Shown: in pieces, positions 1 to 9,051 of the stretch | Numbering within the stretch: position 1 is the stretch's first letter | Layout of the letters: each line of letters starts with the position of its first letter | Assembly: GCF_028623165.1 (NCBI RefSeq) | Contig: NZ_CP117768.1 | Span: 5,022,001 to 5,086,000 of the forward strand | Length of the DNA stretch: 64,000 bases | Direction of reading: 5' to 3' | Origin: Nostoc sp. UHCC 0926 | GTDB taxonomy: Bacteria; Cyanobacteriota; Cyanobacteriia; Cyanobacteriales; Nostocaceae | The notes under the pieces: model-generated | What the model saw: only the letters and a program-made list of their open reading frames with translations | Databases searched by the model: none | Told to the model about the DNA's origin: nothing | Translations under genes and position numbers: made by a program

Positions 1-224
1 AGTCTCCTGCACCAGAAACAATTACGCCAACACCAGAAGCACAGCCAGAGGTAACACCAACACCTGAATCAACCCTGTTACCCAAAAAAATCGCTCCTGA
101 TTCAGAAAAACCAGAATTAAAAAGATATTTCAACCCACGTCAGTTCCTAAATGCGACACCATCTCCCGGTTTGCCAGCTACACCTACCCCAGCAGTTCCA
201 GAAACTACACCCGAAGAGAAGTAA
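1..224 (+). CDS. C-terminal end of a Pro/Thr-rich protein (5' truncated by window)
   Basis: The third frame is open from the first base to the TAA at 222-224. It encodes a low-complexity tail rich in Pro, Thr and Glu with recurring PTPE/TPTP motifs and a short basic stretch (ELKRYFNPRQF). Such tails are common on cyanobacterial exported or membrane-anchored proteins, but the conserved part lies upstream of the window, so no function can be given. It is followed 16 bases later by the convergent end of the glutaminase gene. Confidence 0.7.
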   Translation, partial: SPAPETITPTPEAQPEVTPTPESTLLPKKIAPDSEKPELKRYFNPRQFLNATPSPGLPATPTPAVPETTPEEK

Positions 225-240
225 AAAAATAATGACTAGC

Positions 241-1155
241 TTAACCAAAGACGCTCAACTGTAACTCTTGCGCTAAAGCCTCAACAAATGCGATCGCTGC
301 TACAGGATTACCGATATTATCCAACCCAGGACTATAGCAAGCGATCGCACCCTCTCCTGGTACTATTGCTATAAGTCCACCACCAATCCCTGATTTCATC
401 GGTAGACCAATTTTGACTGCAAACTGGGCAGAAGCTTCGTACAGTCCACAAGTTAGCATCACAGCATTGACAATTCGGCGGTTTTGTGATGAGAAATAGC
501 TATTTTCACAAGCTAGGAATTTTCCCAAAAGGGCTAAATCTTCAACTCGCCCAGATATACAGCATATTTGCTCGTATGTGTCAAGTGCTATTTCAATATT
601 TTTTAGATACCCAGCTTCAGCGAGATAATTAGCGATCGCTTGATTGGCTGTTGAGCGGGTTAATCGCACTGAAGCCAGCATCACCTCATCTAACCTGAGT
701 TGGCAACCTGCGAATTGGTTGAGCCATTGACAAAATAAAAGAGTGCGATCGCTTGCGTCCTTTCCTGGTAATTTATCAGCGAGGGTAATTGCCCCACTAT
801 TAATCATCGGGTTGCGGGGGCGGCCGCGATCGGCAATGAGTTGTTCTAAAGAATTGAAGGGTGTATCCGATGGTTCAACCCCAACCCACCCAAAAACTGT
901 TTCTGCTCCCAGATGTTCTAACAGATAAAGTAGAGAAAATGTCTTGATAACGCTCATTAGCGGGAAGACACAAGCTGTATCCCCAAAGCTGATAGTTTGT
1001 CCCGATTCACAGCAGATGTGAACTGCAAACCAACCAGGATCAGCCAAAGCTAATTGCGGAATGCGATCGGCAACTTGTCCTCGTTCAGCTTGGGTTTTGG
1101 CTAGTTGCACCCAGGCTGATAACTTCGTAGTAGTTAGTTTGTCAAGTCCTTTCAA
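241..1155 (-). CDS. glsA: glutaminase (GlsA family)
   Basis: This 304-residue protein has the usual length of bacterial GlsA, which hydrolyses L-glutamine to glutamate and ammonia in the cytoplasm. The fold is serine beta-lactamase-like. The catalytic SxxK motif is visible as S68-V-I-K71, and the family signature NPMINSGAI is near residues 115-123. A Gly-rich GIGGG segment near the C-terminus is also typical. The reading frame opens with TTG at 1155 and no nearby upstream ATG is available, so the exact start is uncertain. The gene converges with the truncated gene to its left, and a decayed two-gene unit lies upstream. Confidence 0.93.
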   Translation of the reverse strand: MKGLDKLTTTKLSAWVQLAKTQAERGQVADRIPQLALADPGWFAVHICCESGQTISFGDTACVFPLMSVIKTFSLLYLLEHLGAETVFGWVGVEPSDTPFNSLEQLIADRGRPRNPMINSGAITLADKLPGKDASDRTLLFCQWLNQFAGCQLRLDEVMLASVRLTRSTANQAIANYLAEAGYLKNIEIALDTYEQICCISGRVEDLALLGKFLACENSYFSSQNRRIVNAVMLTCGLYEASAQFAVKIGLPMKSGIGGGLIAIVPGEGAIACYSPGLDNIGNPVAAIAFVEALAQELQLSVFG

Positions 1156-1204
1156 ATTGTAAATTTTCTAAAAGTTTATTTATTAAATAGCAATTATTTT
1201 AGCT

Positions 1205-1393
1205 TTAACCTTGTTGGCGTTTTAACTCTTGTATCAATACTTGGCAGTGCTTACTGGCTTCTCTTGCCTGTTGCCTGAACTATTTAGCTTGCTCTTGGTT
1301 AGTTAAATATACTTCAGATGCTTTTTGCCTGAGTTCAACAGCTTGTTTACTGAGTTCCTGAATACGAGTCTTTAATTATTCAATTGTTTTCAT
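1205..1393 (-). pseudogene. small hydrophilic protein gene broken by two in-frame stops
   Basis: Reading from an ATG at 1391-1393 the frame runs 62 codons to TAA. It is interrupted by TAA at codon 6 and TAG at codon 38, without any frameshift. The residues between are coherent, Gln/Glu/Lys-rich and probably helical (for example RIQELSKQAVELRQKASEV), so it reads as a former coiled-coil-like protein. Its ATG overlaps the TGA of the preceding remnant (ATGA), a sign of translational coupling in the intact ancestor. The protein family is not recognised. Confidence 0.5.
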
Positions 1394-1590
1394 CTTTGCT
1401 CCTGTTCTGAAATCACAATTTCCAAATTTTCGGCTTCTTAATAAAGTATATCTGCTTTACTAGCCAGCAAGCTAGCATCATCAAAATCATTGTTTACTAT
1501 TGCTCTGTCATCAGCTTCTTACAACTCATCAATGATTTCTTGTAATTGTGCGTAAGCTTGTAATAATACATTGCGGGTTTCTGACTTCAT
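1390..1590 (-). pseudogene. small acidic protein gene broken by two in-frame stops
   Basis: From the ATG at 1588-1590 a 66-codon frame (MKSETRNVLLQAYAQLQEII and onward) runs to a TGA that overlaps the next ATG by four bases. TAA codons interrupt it at codons 24 and 51. Apart from these the frame is intact and the composition is protein-like and acidic (EADDRAIVNNDFDD). Together with the downstream remnant it forms a two-gene unit of the layout typical of small toxin-antitoxin or accessory pairs, but I cannot identify either protein. Confidence 0.5.
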
Positions 1591-1747
1591 ATTGACTGGT
1601 TAAATATCTAACTCTCCTGCAATTAAACTTAGATTTGGTTTTGTCTAAGCCCCTAGTAGCAACACACGGTAATATATGTATGATTATTTTTCATCGGCCT
1701 ATTTCAGAAAATTAGTATAAACATCCTCTAAAAGCAAAGTAGACTTT

Positions 1748-3262
1748 ATGATTCCCCGTGTCAGAGCGCCAGAATTAGCGCAAAATTACTCTTGGCTCAA
1801 CACCGATAAACCTTTGTCTCTCAAACAACTCAAGGGTAGAGTCATAATTTTAGACTTTTGGACATATTGCTGCATCAATTGTCTGCATATTCTGCCAAAT
1901 TTAAAATATTTAGAACAAAAATATAAAGATAGCCTTACCGTAATCGGGATTCACTCCGCCAAATTTGATAACGAAAAGGAAACAGAAAATATTCGCCAAG
2001 CTGTCTTGCGCTACGACATTGAACACGCAGTTGTAGTTGACAGAGGTTTTCAGATTTGGCAAGAGTATGCTGTGCGTGCTTGGCCTACGTTAATAATTAT
2101 TGATCCAGAAGGTTATGTGATTGGCCAGATTTCTGGTGAAGGAAACCGTGACACTTTAGACGAATTGATTCAAAAGTTAATTCAGCAACACCACGAGAAA
2201 GGCACAATTAATTTCCAAGAAATTAGCTTGACTTTAGAAAAACAGCGCCAACCATTAATCACACCTCTAGCCTTTCCTGGTAAAGTTCTAGCTACCCAAG
2301 CGGGTTTATTCATTGCTGACTCTGGACATCACCGCCTGATTATGAGTAGCTTTGACGGAGAAATTTTGCATTTGATTGGTACTGGGAAATCTGGCTTAAC
2401 CGATGGTTCGTTCAGCGAAGCGCAGTTTTTTACACCACAGGGAATGGCATTTGATGCAGAAAATCAGATTCTTTATGTTGCTGATACAGAAAATCATGCC
2501 CTGCGGCGAGTTGACTTGAAGCGCCAAGTAGTCGAAACTATAGCCGGAACTGGTGAACAAAGCCGCAATATCCGTCCTCATGGCGGTGCTGGTTTAGAAA
2601 CTGCGCTGAATTCCCCTTGGGATTTAGTGAAAGTGGGACATACCCTGTTTATTGCAATGGCTGGGCCCCATCAGATTTGGGAAATGGATTTAGAAACTAG
2701 CATCATTAAAACTTATGCTGGTACTGGTGCAGAAGCTTGCATTGATGGTTCACTTGCTGAATCTGCCTTTGCTCAACCCAGTGGTATCAGCACAGATGGG
2801 CAAGAATTATATATTGCTGACAGTGAAGTTAGTTCAATTCGTAGTATTGGAATTGTAGAACCGTACCAAGTACGAACCGTTTGTGGTAGTGGAAGTTTAT
2901 TTGGTTTTGGCGATGTTGATGGACAAGGTGAAGATGTCCGTTTACAACACTGTCTAGGGGTGGAATACGTCCAGAATTACCTGTGGGTAGCAGATACCTA
3001 CAATCACAAAATTAAATTAGTGAGTCCTAGTGGGAATTGTCAAACAGTTTTAGGAGATGGTAATAGTGGCTTACAAGATGGCAAGGGTAAGAATAGCCAC
3101 TTTTTTGAACCTTCGGGATTGAGTGCGATCGCTTCTTTTTTATATATTGCCGATACCAATAATCATGCCATTCGTTGCGTAGATTTGAATACTCTTGAGG
3201 TGACAACGCTACAATTTATCGGTTTGTGTGCGCCGGATGTATGTATTCCGCCTAGTTTATAG
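1748..3262 (+). CDS. thioredoxin-like / NHL-repeat protein (NHLRC2-like)
   Basis: This 504-residue protein starts with a thioredoxin/TlpA-type domain (about residues 1-145). The redox motif is WTYCCINC, giving CxxC at C42-C45. About six NHL beta-propeller blades follow (residues 165-490), with recurrent LYVADTENHALRRVDL-like strands. This arrangement matches the NHLRC2 family found in animals, plants and bacteria, whose biochemical role is still poorly defined. No signal peptide is visible, so it is probably cytoplasmic. It is a monocistronic gene with a stem-loop 16 bases after the stop. Confidence 0.88.
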   Translation: MIPRVRAPELAQNYSWLNTDKPLSLKQLKGRVIILDFWTYCCINCLHILPNLKYLEQKYKDSLTVIGIHSAKFDNEKETENIRQAVLRYDIEHAVVVDRGFQIWQEYAVRAWPTLIIIDPEGYVIGQISGEGNRDTLDELIQKLIQQHHEKGTINFQEISLTLEKQRQPLITPLAFPGKVLATQAGLFIADSGHHRLIMSSFDGEILHLIGTGKSGLTDGSFSEAQFFTPQGMAFDAENQILYVADTENHALRRVDLKRQVVETIAGTGEQSRNIRPHGGAGLETALNSPWDLVKVGHTLFIAMAGPHQIWEMDLETSIIKTYAGTGAEACIDGSLAESAFAQPSGISTDGQELYIADSEVSSIRSIGIVEPYQVRTVCGSGSLFGFGDVDGQGEDVRLQHCLGVEYVQNYLWVADTYNHKIKLVSPSGNCQTVLGDGNSGLQDGKGKNSHFFEPSGLSAIASFLYIADTNNHAIRCVDLNTLEVTTLQFIGLCAPDVCIPPSL

Positions 3263-3278
3263 AATGATTACCTCAGGC

Positions 3279-3306
3279 AAAGACGCAAAGTTTTCATTGC
3301 GTCTTT
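3279..3306. terminator. hairpin between convergent genes
   Basis: A perfect 10-bp stem (AAAGACGCAA / TTGCGTCTTT) encloses an 8-base loop, just after the NHL-repeat gene and before the convergent lipoprotein gene. The T-richness is modest, so a bidirectional terminator is inferred. Related GACGC hairpins are also common dispersed repeats in Nostoc. Confidence 0.55.
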
Positions 3307-3350
3307 ACGTTATATTTTAAAGAGAATAAATTAAATAGTGCTACTGTCGG

Positions 3351-3884
3351 TTAAAGTTTGAAAGGGATAGGTTTAAATTTTTCATCCTCAATTATAAAAT
3401 TATCTGCCTTGATCCCTTTGGGTGCGTCAAACAGTAAATCTACAGAACGAGCTTCATCTGGAGAGAAGGGTTTACTTAACAATTCAGTATCATATTTGTA
3501 CTCCCTCTCTTTCAAATCGTATTTATTGCCTTTTGAGTCAACTAATTTTGAGAATGTAAGACTGAACCATGCATTATCCTCTCGTTGTCTTTTGCCACTT
3601 GTGTTTTTAACAGTTACAGAAACCACTGTCCAAACTTCAGCTGCTTCATATGTGCTGTACTTCCCTTGAATTTTCTGTCCTGCATACTTAACGCCTGTGA
3701 CGCTAACTTCCCAACCTTTGCGATTAACTTTACCGTTAACTGCTTTTGAAACTGGTTCAATGTTAGTAGTATCGGCGGCATTTGCTTGAGATGACGAAGG
3801 CTCTAATTTGGCTTGTTGCGAAGGTGTACAGGCAGAATTGATAAGTAACAATGTTGCAATAGATAAGTATTTAAATTTATTCAT
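3351..3884 (-). CDS. lipoprotein with DUF4352-like domain
   Basis: The likely start is the ATG at 3884, because the protein then opens with a classic lipoprotein signal (MNKFKYLSIATLLLINSAC) and a Cys at the lipobox. An upstream in-frame extension to 3953 would bury that signal. A low-complexity linker follows, then a beta-rich domain (about residues 50-177) with the pattern of DUF4352/telokin-like extracellular domains (VVSVTVKNTSGK, FSLTFSKLVDSKGNKY, VDLLFDAPKG). It is probably membrane-anchored on the outer face of the cytoplasmic membrane. The function is unknown. Confidence 0.75.
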   Translation of the reverse strand: MNKFKYLSIATLLLINSACTPSQQAKLEPSSSQANAADTTNIEPVSKAVNGKVNRKGWEVSVTGVKYAGQKIQGKYSTYEAAEVWTVVSVTVKNTSGKRQREDNAWFSLTFSKLVDSKGNKYDLKEREYKYDTELLSKPFSPDEARSVDLLFDAPKGIKADNFIIEDEKFKPIPFKL

Positions 3885-4169
3885 AGGTTGCATTCTGGTT
3901 ATATATCCAAACCTCTTTAACCCTTTTGAGAGGTTCGTTATTATAATTCCCAAAAATTTAGCAATATTAACAAATGATAAAATTTAATAAGCTTAACTAC
4001 GCCTAAATTTTGAGAATCAACCAAGCCAGTCAAAGGTTACAGATTAACTATAGTAATCCTATTTGATTTGCTTTCCACCGAGAGGCTCAGATTACCGACT
4101 CATTGAAGAAGTCGGGGATCTTTTTGTTGTAACTTATTTAGGATTGCTATATAAACTATCTTTAATAGT

Positions 4170-4208
4170 TTGAATACCAGTATTTTCACTAAATTGATGT
4201 TGACAACT
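4170..4208 (+). repeat. 39-bp dispersed repeat, copy 1
   Basis: This 39-base stretch beginning TTGAATACCAGTATTT matches 6898-6936 at 36 of 39 positions in the same orientation. The two copies bracket the pair of exported-protein genes at 4295-6358. Confidence 0.7.
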
Positions 4209-4223
4209 CGATTCTGAAAACAA

Positions 4224-4251
4224 CAATCCTCTGGTTTAAGCCAGAGGATTG
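4224..4251 (-). terminator. Rho-independent-type terminator of the exported-protein pair
   Basis: A perfect 11-bp stem (CAATCCTCTGG / CCAGAGGATTG) has a 6-base loop and lies 43 bases after the stop of the 239-residue protein. On the minus strand it is followed by TTGTTTTC. Confidence 0.7.
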
Positions 4252-4294
4252 TCAATTGCACCACTAATAACTTTAGTCTCATCACATCTAAGTT

Positions 4295-5014
4295 TTAACT
4301 TTTATTCAGGGCAGCCCTTAATTGCTTAAGTAGCTTACCAACTTCTAAAAATTGCGGATCTTTTGCAAGTTTTTGGATAACTCTAGGACTGCTTTCCATC
4401 ACAATCTTGTTGTAAGCAGTAATAGCATCATTTAGCTTTTTTATATCCACATTTGGTGTTTCTCCCTTCTGGGCTATGACTAAATCTGCCATTAATCCTT
4501 TAGTGCTGGCAACTAGCTGCACTGGTTGTAATTGTCCTACAGGAGCGCCCAATACAGATGCTGATTTATTTCTGGCTAGAGCCAATAAAGCATTTACCAG
4601 TGATGCTACTGATGGTGATGATACTCCTAAATTAACTATATAAGTCTGTAGCTGATTAGCTGCTGCTTCTGCATTCACCCCACCCAGTAAGATAACTAGA
4701 ATTATAGCAGCCGGACTATTTGCATCCTGATTTTGACTGAGTATATTAATGAGAGTTTTATTTAAATTATTCTGAACTTCTGTTGCCACGCTAATGCTAC
4801 CATCACCACTAAATTCAACTTCAACCCCAGGTGCAGGTTCAACAAATGGCTCTGAAGATCCTGGGTTAAAATTATCCCCTGATGAGGAAGTAGAATCTTC
4901 ACTAGTTCCCGTGATGCCAGCAGTACCAGCATTTACTCTAGTAGACCCACCCACTAGATAAGTGAATAAAATTAACGCTAGAGTAAGAATGAGAGAGAAT
5001 TTTTGTTTCTTCAT
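4295..5014 (-). CDS. exported protein of unknown function
   Basis: This 239-residue protein has a clear Sec signal peptide (KKQKFSLILTLALILFTYLVGG, cleavage probably after VNA near residue 29). A Ser/Gly/acidic linker comes next, then a mostly helical domain. A very hydrophobic Ala/Ile stretch near residues 100-115 may be a buried helix. I recognise no family. It begins 39 bases after the stop of the upstream exported protein on the same strand and is followed by a terminator, so the two probably form one transcript and may work together at the cell surface. Confidence 0.75.
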   Translation of the reverse strand: MKKQKFSLILTLALILFTYLVGGSTRVNAGTAGITGTSEDSTSSSGDNFNPGSSEPFVEPAPGVEVEFSGDGSISVATEVQNNLNKTLINILSQNQDANSPAAIILVILLGGVNAEAAANQLQTYIVNLGVSSPSVASLVNALLALARNKSASVLGAPVGQLQPVQLVASTKGLMADLVIAQKGETPNVDIKKLNDAITAYNKIVMESSPRVIQKLAKDPQFLEVGKLLKQLRAALNKS

Positions 5015-5053
5015 TGTTTTTCTTGTTGATGAAATTCCAAGATAACTCAGCAG

Positions 5054-6358
5054 TCAAAACTGAAAACTGTACCCTGCACTCAGGGAAAAACCTAGACCAC
5101 TATTAAGATTGCTAGTAACATCTGTGAAAATAGTATTGATAACTACAGGTGTCTTCTTGAAAGGAGCAAAAGATGCACCCATATTAAGACGATTTCCAGT
5201 CCAGCTACTTACTAAAGATACTTCAGGTATGACTCTCAAGCCTAAACCAGCAAAAAGATTCACAGGATTTTCATCTGCTGCTATTGCACCTTTAGAACGA
5301 AAAGCACCACTGCCAAGTCCTACAGAAACAGTCAAAGGTAATTTGTTGTTAGGGTTATTTGATTGTAGTGGAAATGACTTACTAACTACACCATAGATAG
5401 TATCTTTAGCATTGCTAACATCTCCCCATTTAATAGGATTTGACCAACCAATAGCTACAGCTGTACCATCACCCAAATATTTGTGTAGCTTAAAACCTAC
5501 ACCGCCACTATCACCAAAATCAAAATTGTCACCACCACCTACACTAGTAATATTGACATTAACTTCCAATCCTACAGATTTAACTGCATCTCCCAAACCA
5601 AAACCAACAGACAAAGAACCATCTACCCTATCTTTATCCTCATCTAGAGGGAAAAGTAAGCCACCGCCAATATAGGCTTGGCCAAAACTTGCACCATAAG
5701 CAGAAGGAGTACCAGCTGTTGAACCAGAGGTAGATTTTAGCAATTTACCTAGCCTCCCGATGGGATTAATTAAAAGTTGTTGGCGTAATTTATTAGTCTC
5801 ACCAAAAGTATCACCCGAAAATTCTGAAGAGTCTACTTGTACGAAAATTTGAGGTTGTTTCTGCTTCAATACATTAGTCTGCTCTTTTAAATACAAATTA
5901 GTACTACTAATTGGAGAAGCAAATAACTGTTTCGCTAAATTATTATTAATTTTTATCTTTCCTTGAGATTTTAGCCAAAAATTGTCTACAGAAAAGGAAT
6001 TGCTGAATGTTTCAGACTTAAGGTTAGTAGTAAAACCATCACTAATGCTTACAGTCTCTAATTCAGTCATAGTATTACTTTTTTTAGATGCTAAGAATCT
6101 TTGCCGTGATCTGATATTCTTTTGCTGTAAATTAAGTTTCGATACTATAGAAGATGCTTTGAGATTTTGAGACACACTCAATTGAGCCTCTTGATTTTCA
6201 GAAATAATATTATCTGCTGCAACTACCGAGTTGGTAAAAATAGCTGTCAACAGTAGAATAAAAGTTATCAAGATTGTCCCTAAGTTCAAGTAAGCATACT
6301 TAATACTAATAACTTGATAAGTATTACTGCCATTGATAATTTTTTGTATTTTATCCAC
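5054..6358 (-). CDS. exported, probably outer-membrane beta-barrel protein
   Basis: A GTG at 6358 preceded by AGAAGGAA is the best start (434 residues); a TTG at 6403 would add 15 residues. An uncleaved or late signal (LGTILITFILLLTAIFTNSVVAA) is followed by an Asn/Ser-rich region. The C-terminal half is rich in Gly and aromatics with alternating strand patterns (GQAYIGGGLLF, SVGFGLGD, GVGFKLHKYLGDG, VSVGLGSGAF) and ends in ...GFSLSAGYSFQF. A terminal Phe on an amphipathic strand is the usual outer-membrane insertion signal. No specific family is recognised. It heads the two-gene unit with the 239-residue exported protein. Confidence 0.7.
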   Translation of the reverse strand: MDKIQKIINGSNTYQVISIKYAYLNLGTILITFILLLTAIFTNSVVAADNIISENQEAQLSVSQNLKASSIVSKLNLQQKNIRSRQRFLASKKSNTMTELETVSISDGFTTNLKSETFSNSFSVDNFWLKSQGKIKINNNLAKQLFASPISSTNLYLKEQTNVLKQKQPQIFVQVDSSEFSGDTFGETNKLRQQLLINPIGRLGKLLKSTSGSTAGTPSAYGASFGQAYIGGGLLFPLDEDKDRVDGSLSVGFGLGDAVKSVGLEVNVNITSVGGGDNFDFGDSGGVGFKLHKYLGDGTAVAIGWSNPIKWGDVSNAKDTIYGVVSKSFPLQSNNPNNKLPLTVSVGLGSGAFRSKGAIAADENPVNLFAGLGLRVIPEVSLVSSWTGNRLNMGASFAPFKKTPVVINTIFTDVTSNLNSGLGFSLSAGYSFQF

Positions 6359-6461
6359 CAAAAGATTCCTTCTGTAAAAGTATTTACGGTAATACAACAG
6401 CAATTTATACGCGAAATATCTGAATTGAAATTAGTAATATTACGGAAATATAGCCAATTAA

Positions 6462-6488
6462 CCCGGATTTCTTACAAGAGAATCCGGG
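6462..6488. repeat. hairpin repeat in spacer
   Basis: CCCGGATT and AATCCGGG pair across an 11-base loop in the 650-bp spacer upstream of the exported-protein pair. The same spacer holds an interspersed mosaic repeat (about 6580-6690, with GTAGGCATCGCCTGTC-type modules) and the 39-bp repeat copy 2. Confidence 0.5.
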
Positions 6489-6897
6489 CGTAGCTGTTCT
6501 GATTTCATATATCCCAGACGTAAAGCTCTCCAGCAGTTCACATAAAGTTAAGTTTGGCTGCTGCTGCGGCTTGCTCATCGTCAGAGCGTAGTTTACCGCA
6601 CTTCTCTACGAGACACTGCGCGTAGCTTGCTTCCCCATAGGGGTACGACAGGCTCAGTGACCACCGTAGGCATCGCCTGTCATTCAACTTTTTGTTAAAT
6701 CAATATCAAAATCTTTAGCTGCACAATAAGTAAGTGGGCAAGAATAAATAAACCTATGTTACGCAATGTAAATGTCCACTTACTTAAATCATCCCTACCC
6801 CAGGCTTTCTATATCTAACGTGAATTATTTTAAAAATTGGGATGCTCCGACTCTAATTTGCCTTGGAGCGAATGTGTACAGAATTATTTTTAACGAC

Positions 6898-6936
6898 TTG
6901 AATACCAGTATTTGCACTGGATTGATGTTGACAACT
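6898..6936 (+). repeat. 39-bp dispersed repeat, copy 2
   Basis: This is the partner of 4170-4208, with three mismatches in 39 and the same orientation, ending GATGTTGACAACT. It lies upstream of the KGK gene. Confidence 0.7.
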
Positions 6937-7010
6937 GCGGATTAAAATAGTTGATTAGTTTAAATTATCATGCGGAGACTTCCTAATTTACATTGATTAC
7001 TAGGATTAAC

Positions 7011-7451
7011 ATGAACAAGATATACCAACTATTAGACTTTGATGGTGATGTTTTGTTATTTAATAAAGATACGTATATTGTTAGTAGATTCAAAGAATTA
7101 ATATCTCAACATTTCAGGCAAAAATTTCATACACAATTCAAGGAAAATAATAACTCTTCAGTTTCAGCACTTTTTCAAATGCTGTGCATAAACGAAGTCC
7201 ATTTTCAAGCTGAAGATATCACATGGCAATCTTCTGGCGAAGGTATAAACTGTAAAGTTTTCAGAGTTGGGTCTACAGGCTGGCAACCAGGAAAACTCAG
7301 AATCAAAGTATCTACAGAAATTTTTCCTCCATCAAATAAATTTGAAAATCACAAACTGAACATTACTGTAATGTTAGAATTTTATCCTGATAATCCTAAT
7401 GAACCCGAATCACCTCTAGATGATACACGTAAAATGATACAAGCAACATGA
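7011..7451 (+). CDS. KGK-domain protein
   Basis: The ATG at 7011 is preferred over an in-frame TTG at 6993, as AGGA precedes it. The 146-residue product has the layout of the cyanobacterial KGK domain: an N-terminal LDFDGDVLLFNKDTYIVSRF region, a GINCKVFRVGSTGWQ segment, and the signature PGKLRIKVSTEIFP, where the name-giving KGK is here PGK. The C-terminus is acidic. The role of the family is unknown. Its stop overlaps the start of the next gene by four bases (ATGA), indicating a two-gene operon. Confidence 0.72.
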   Translation: MNKIYQLLDFDGDVLLFNKDTYIVSRFKELISQHFRQKFHTQFKENNNSSVSALFQMLCINEVHFQAEDITWQSSGEGINCKVFRVGSTGWQPGKLRIKVSTEIFPPSNKFENHKLNITVMLEFYPDNPNEPESPLDDTRKMIQAT

Positions 7452-7798
7452 ACACCATTCTCCACATTACCAAATACCAACAATGGGAACAAGCAAAAAA
7501 TATTGGTAGTTATCGCGCTGATTCGCTAGAGAGTGAAGGCTTTATCCACTGTTCAAAATCAACGCAAATACTCAAAGTCGCAAAGAGATTTTTTGATAAT
7601 CAACAAGAATTGGTACTACTTTTTATTGATTCTGAAAAAGTGCAAGCTGAAATTCGCTATGAACCTGCTGAAATAGGCGAATTATTTCCTCATGTTTATG
7701 GTGAGTTAAACATTGATGCTGTGTATCAGGTGATTGATTTTGAAGCTAGGGAAAATGGTTTATTTGAGTGGCCGCAAGAAATTATAAATTTAGAATAA
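7448..7798 (+). CDS. DUF952 family protein
   Basis: This 116-residue cytoplasmic protein matches DUF952 in length and motifs: an N-terminal ILHITKYQQWEQAK, the conserved EGFIHCS, and the FPHVYGELNIDAV segment before the C-terminal strand. The family resembles a small ADP-ribosyltransferase-like fold, but the activity is not established. It overlaps the KGK gene by four bases and is probably translated by coupling with it. Confidence 0.85.
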   Translation: MNTILHITKYQQWEQAKNIGSYRADSLESEGFIHCSKSTQILKVAKRFFDNQQELVLLFIDSEKVQAEIRYEPAEIGELFPHVYGELNIDAVYQVIDFEARENGLFEWPQEIINLE

Positions 7799-8037
7799 CG
7801 AACCGCAGAGGCGCAGAGGACGCAAAGGAGGAGAGATGAGAAGTCAGGAGTTTGATCTGGGTGTGTATATTGATAAAATGGCGACACAAACTCTCGTCCG
7901 CCTCTGCGGACTAAGGGCAAATCAAGATTTTGAAACCTATGGAGGTGAGTCAAGCCTCGTGTAGACGCGGTTTATAATCGCCCAACTATAAGCATTCCGC
8001 GCTTTACTTAAAGAACGGGAATTAATCTAGAGCAATT

Positions 8038-9051
8038 GTGACCGAATTTAATTTACAAATCCAAGAAAATAGCGATCGCTTGTCAACTCCACTGGAGAAT
8101 GCTGCACCTAGCTTACTTCCCTCCAGAAATACGATCCACTGCGTCAACACCAAAGGCGATCGCCTTGACCGTTACCTTTGCCAAGAATTACCAGACTTAT
8201 CCCGTTCCCGCATCCAACAGTTAATTGAACAGGGTAACGTCCAACTTAACGATAAAGTTTGTACATCCAAGAAGATCAATGTCAAGGTAGGCGATCGCAT
8301 CACTCTCGAAATACCACAAGCCCAACCCTTAGAACTGCTTGCAGAAAATATCCCCCTAGATATCCTCTACGAAGACGACCAGTTACTTATTCTCAACAAA
8401 CCCGCAGGCTTAGTTGTCCATCCTGCGCCCGGTCATCCAGATGGCACCTTAGTAAATGCCCTGTTGGCACACTGTCCCAATTTACCAGGAATTGGCGGAG
8501 TCCAACGTCCAGGAATCGTCCATCGATTGGATAAGGATACAACGGGGGCGATCGCGATCGCTAAAACAGAAATTGCCCATCATCACCTACAAGCACAACT
8601 CAAAGCAAAAACAGCACGACGAGAATACTTGGGTGTAGTTTTCGGTGCGCCAAAAACTGAAAGTGGCACAATTGACTTACCCATTGGTCGCCATCCCCAA
8701 GACCGCAAGAAAATGGCTATTATGTCTGTTGAACAAGGTGGACGATCCGCCGTCACTCATTGGCAAGTACTAGAACGCCTGGGTAACTATACATTAATTC
8801 ACTTCCAATTAGAAACCGGACGCACCCATCAAATTCGTGTCCATAGCGCCAAAATGGGTCATCCCATTGTCGGCGACCCAGTTTATAGTTCTGGTCATTC
8901 AGTAGGCGTAAATTTGCCCGGTCAAGCACTGCACGCTTGGCGACTAAAATTGCAGCATCCCATATCTGGAGAATTGATTGAGGTGACAGCTACTCCTCCC
9001 GCCCACTTTACAAAACTTTTGGAGATGCTAAAAAGACGAATTGCATCTTAA
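8038..9051 (+). CDS. RluA/RluD-family 23S rRNA pseudouridine synthase
   Basis: This 337-residue protein starts at GTG 8038. An S4 RNA-binding domain (residues about 45-105, DRYLCQELPDLSRSRIQQLI) is followed by the catalytic RluA domain. The catalytic signature HRLDKDTTG contains the aspartate that attacks uridine, and LETGRTHQIRVH is the second family motif. The length and S4 domain fit RluD, which modifies 23S rRNA helix 69, but substrate identity is inferred. A GC-rich HIP1-containing spacer follows. Confidence 0.92.
   Translation: MTEFNLQIQENSDRLSTPLENAAPSLLPSRNTIHCVNTKGDRLDRYLCQELPDLSRSRIQQLIEQGNVQLNDKVCTSKKINVKVGDRITLEIPQAQPLELLAENIPLDILYEDDQLLILNKPAGLVVHPAPGHPDGTLVNALLAHCPNLPGIGGVQRPGIVHRLDKDTTGAIAIAKTEIAHHHLQAQLKAKTARREYLGVVFGAPKTESGTIDLPIGRHPQDRKKMAIMSVEQGGRSAVTHWQVLERLGNYTLIHFQLETGRTHQIRVHSAKMGHPIVGDPVYSSGHSVGVNLPGQALHAWRLKLQHPISGELIEVTATPPAHFTKLLEMLKRRIAS

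Noticed and set aside
4100..4285. 61-residue minus-strand frame downstream of the exported pair
   Set aside because: It runs through the terminator hairpin and the 39-bp repeat.
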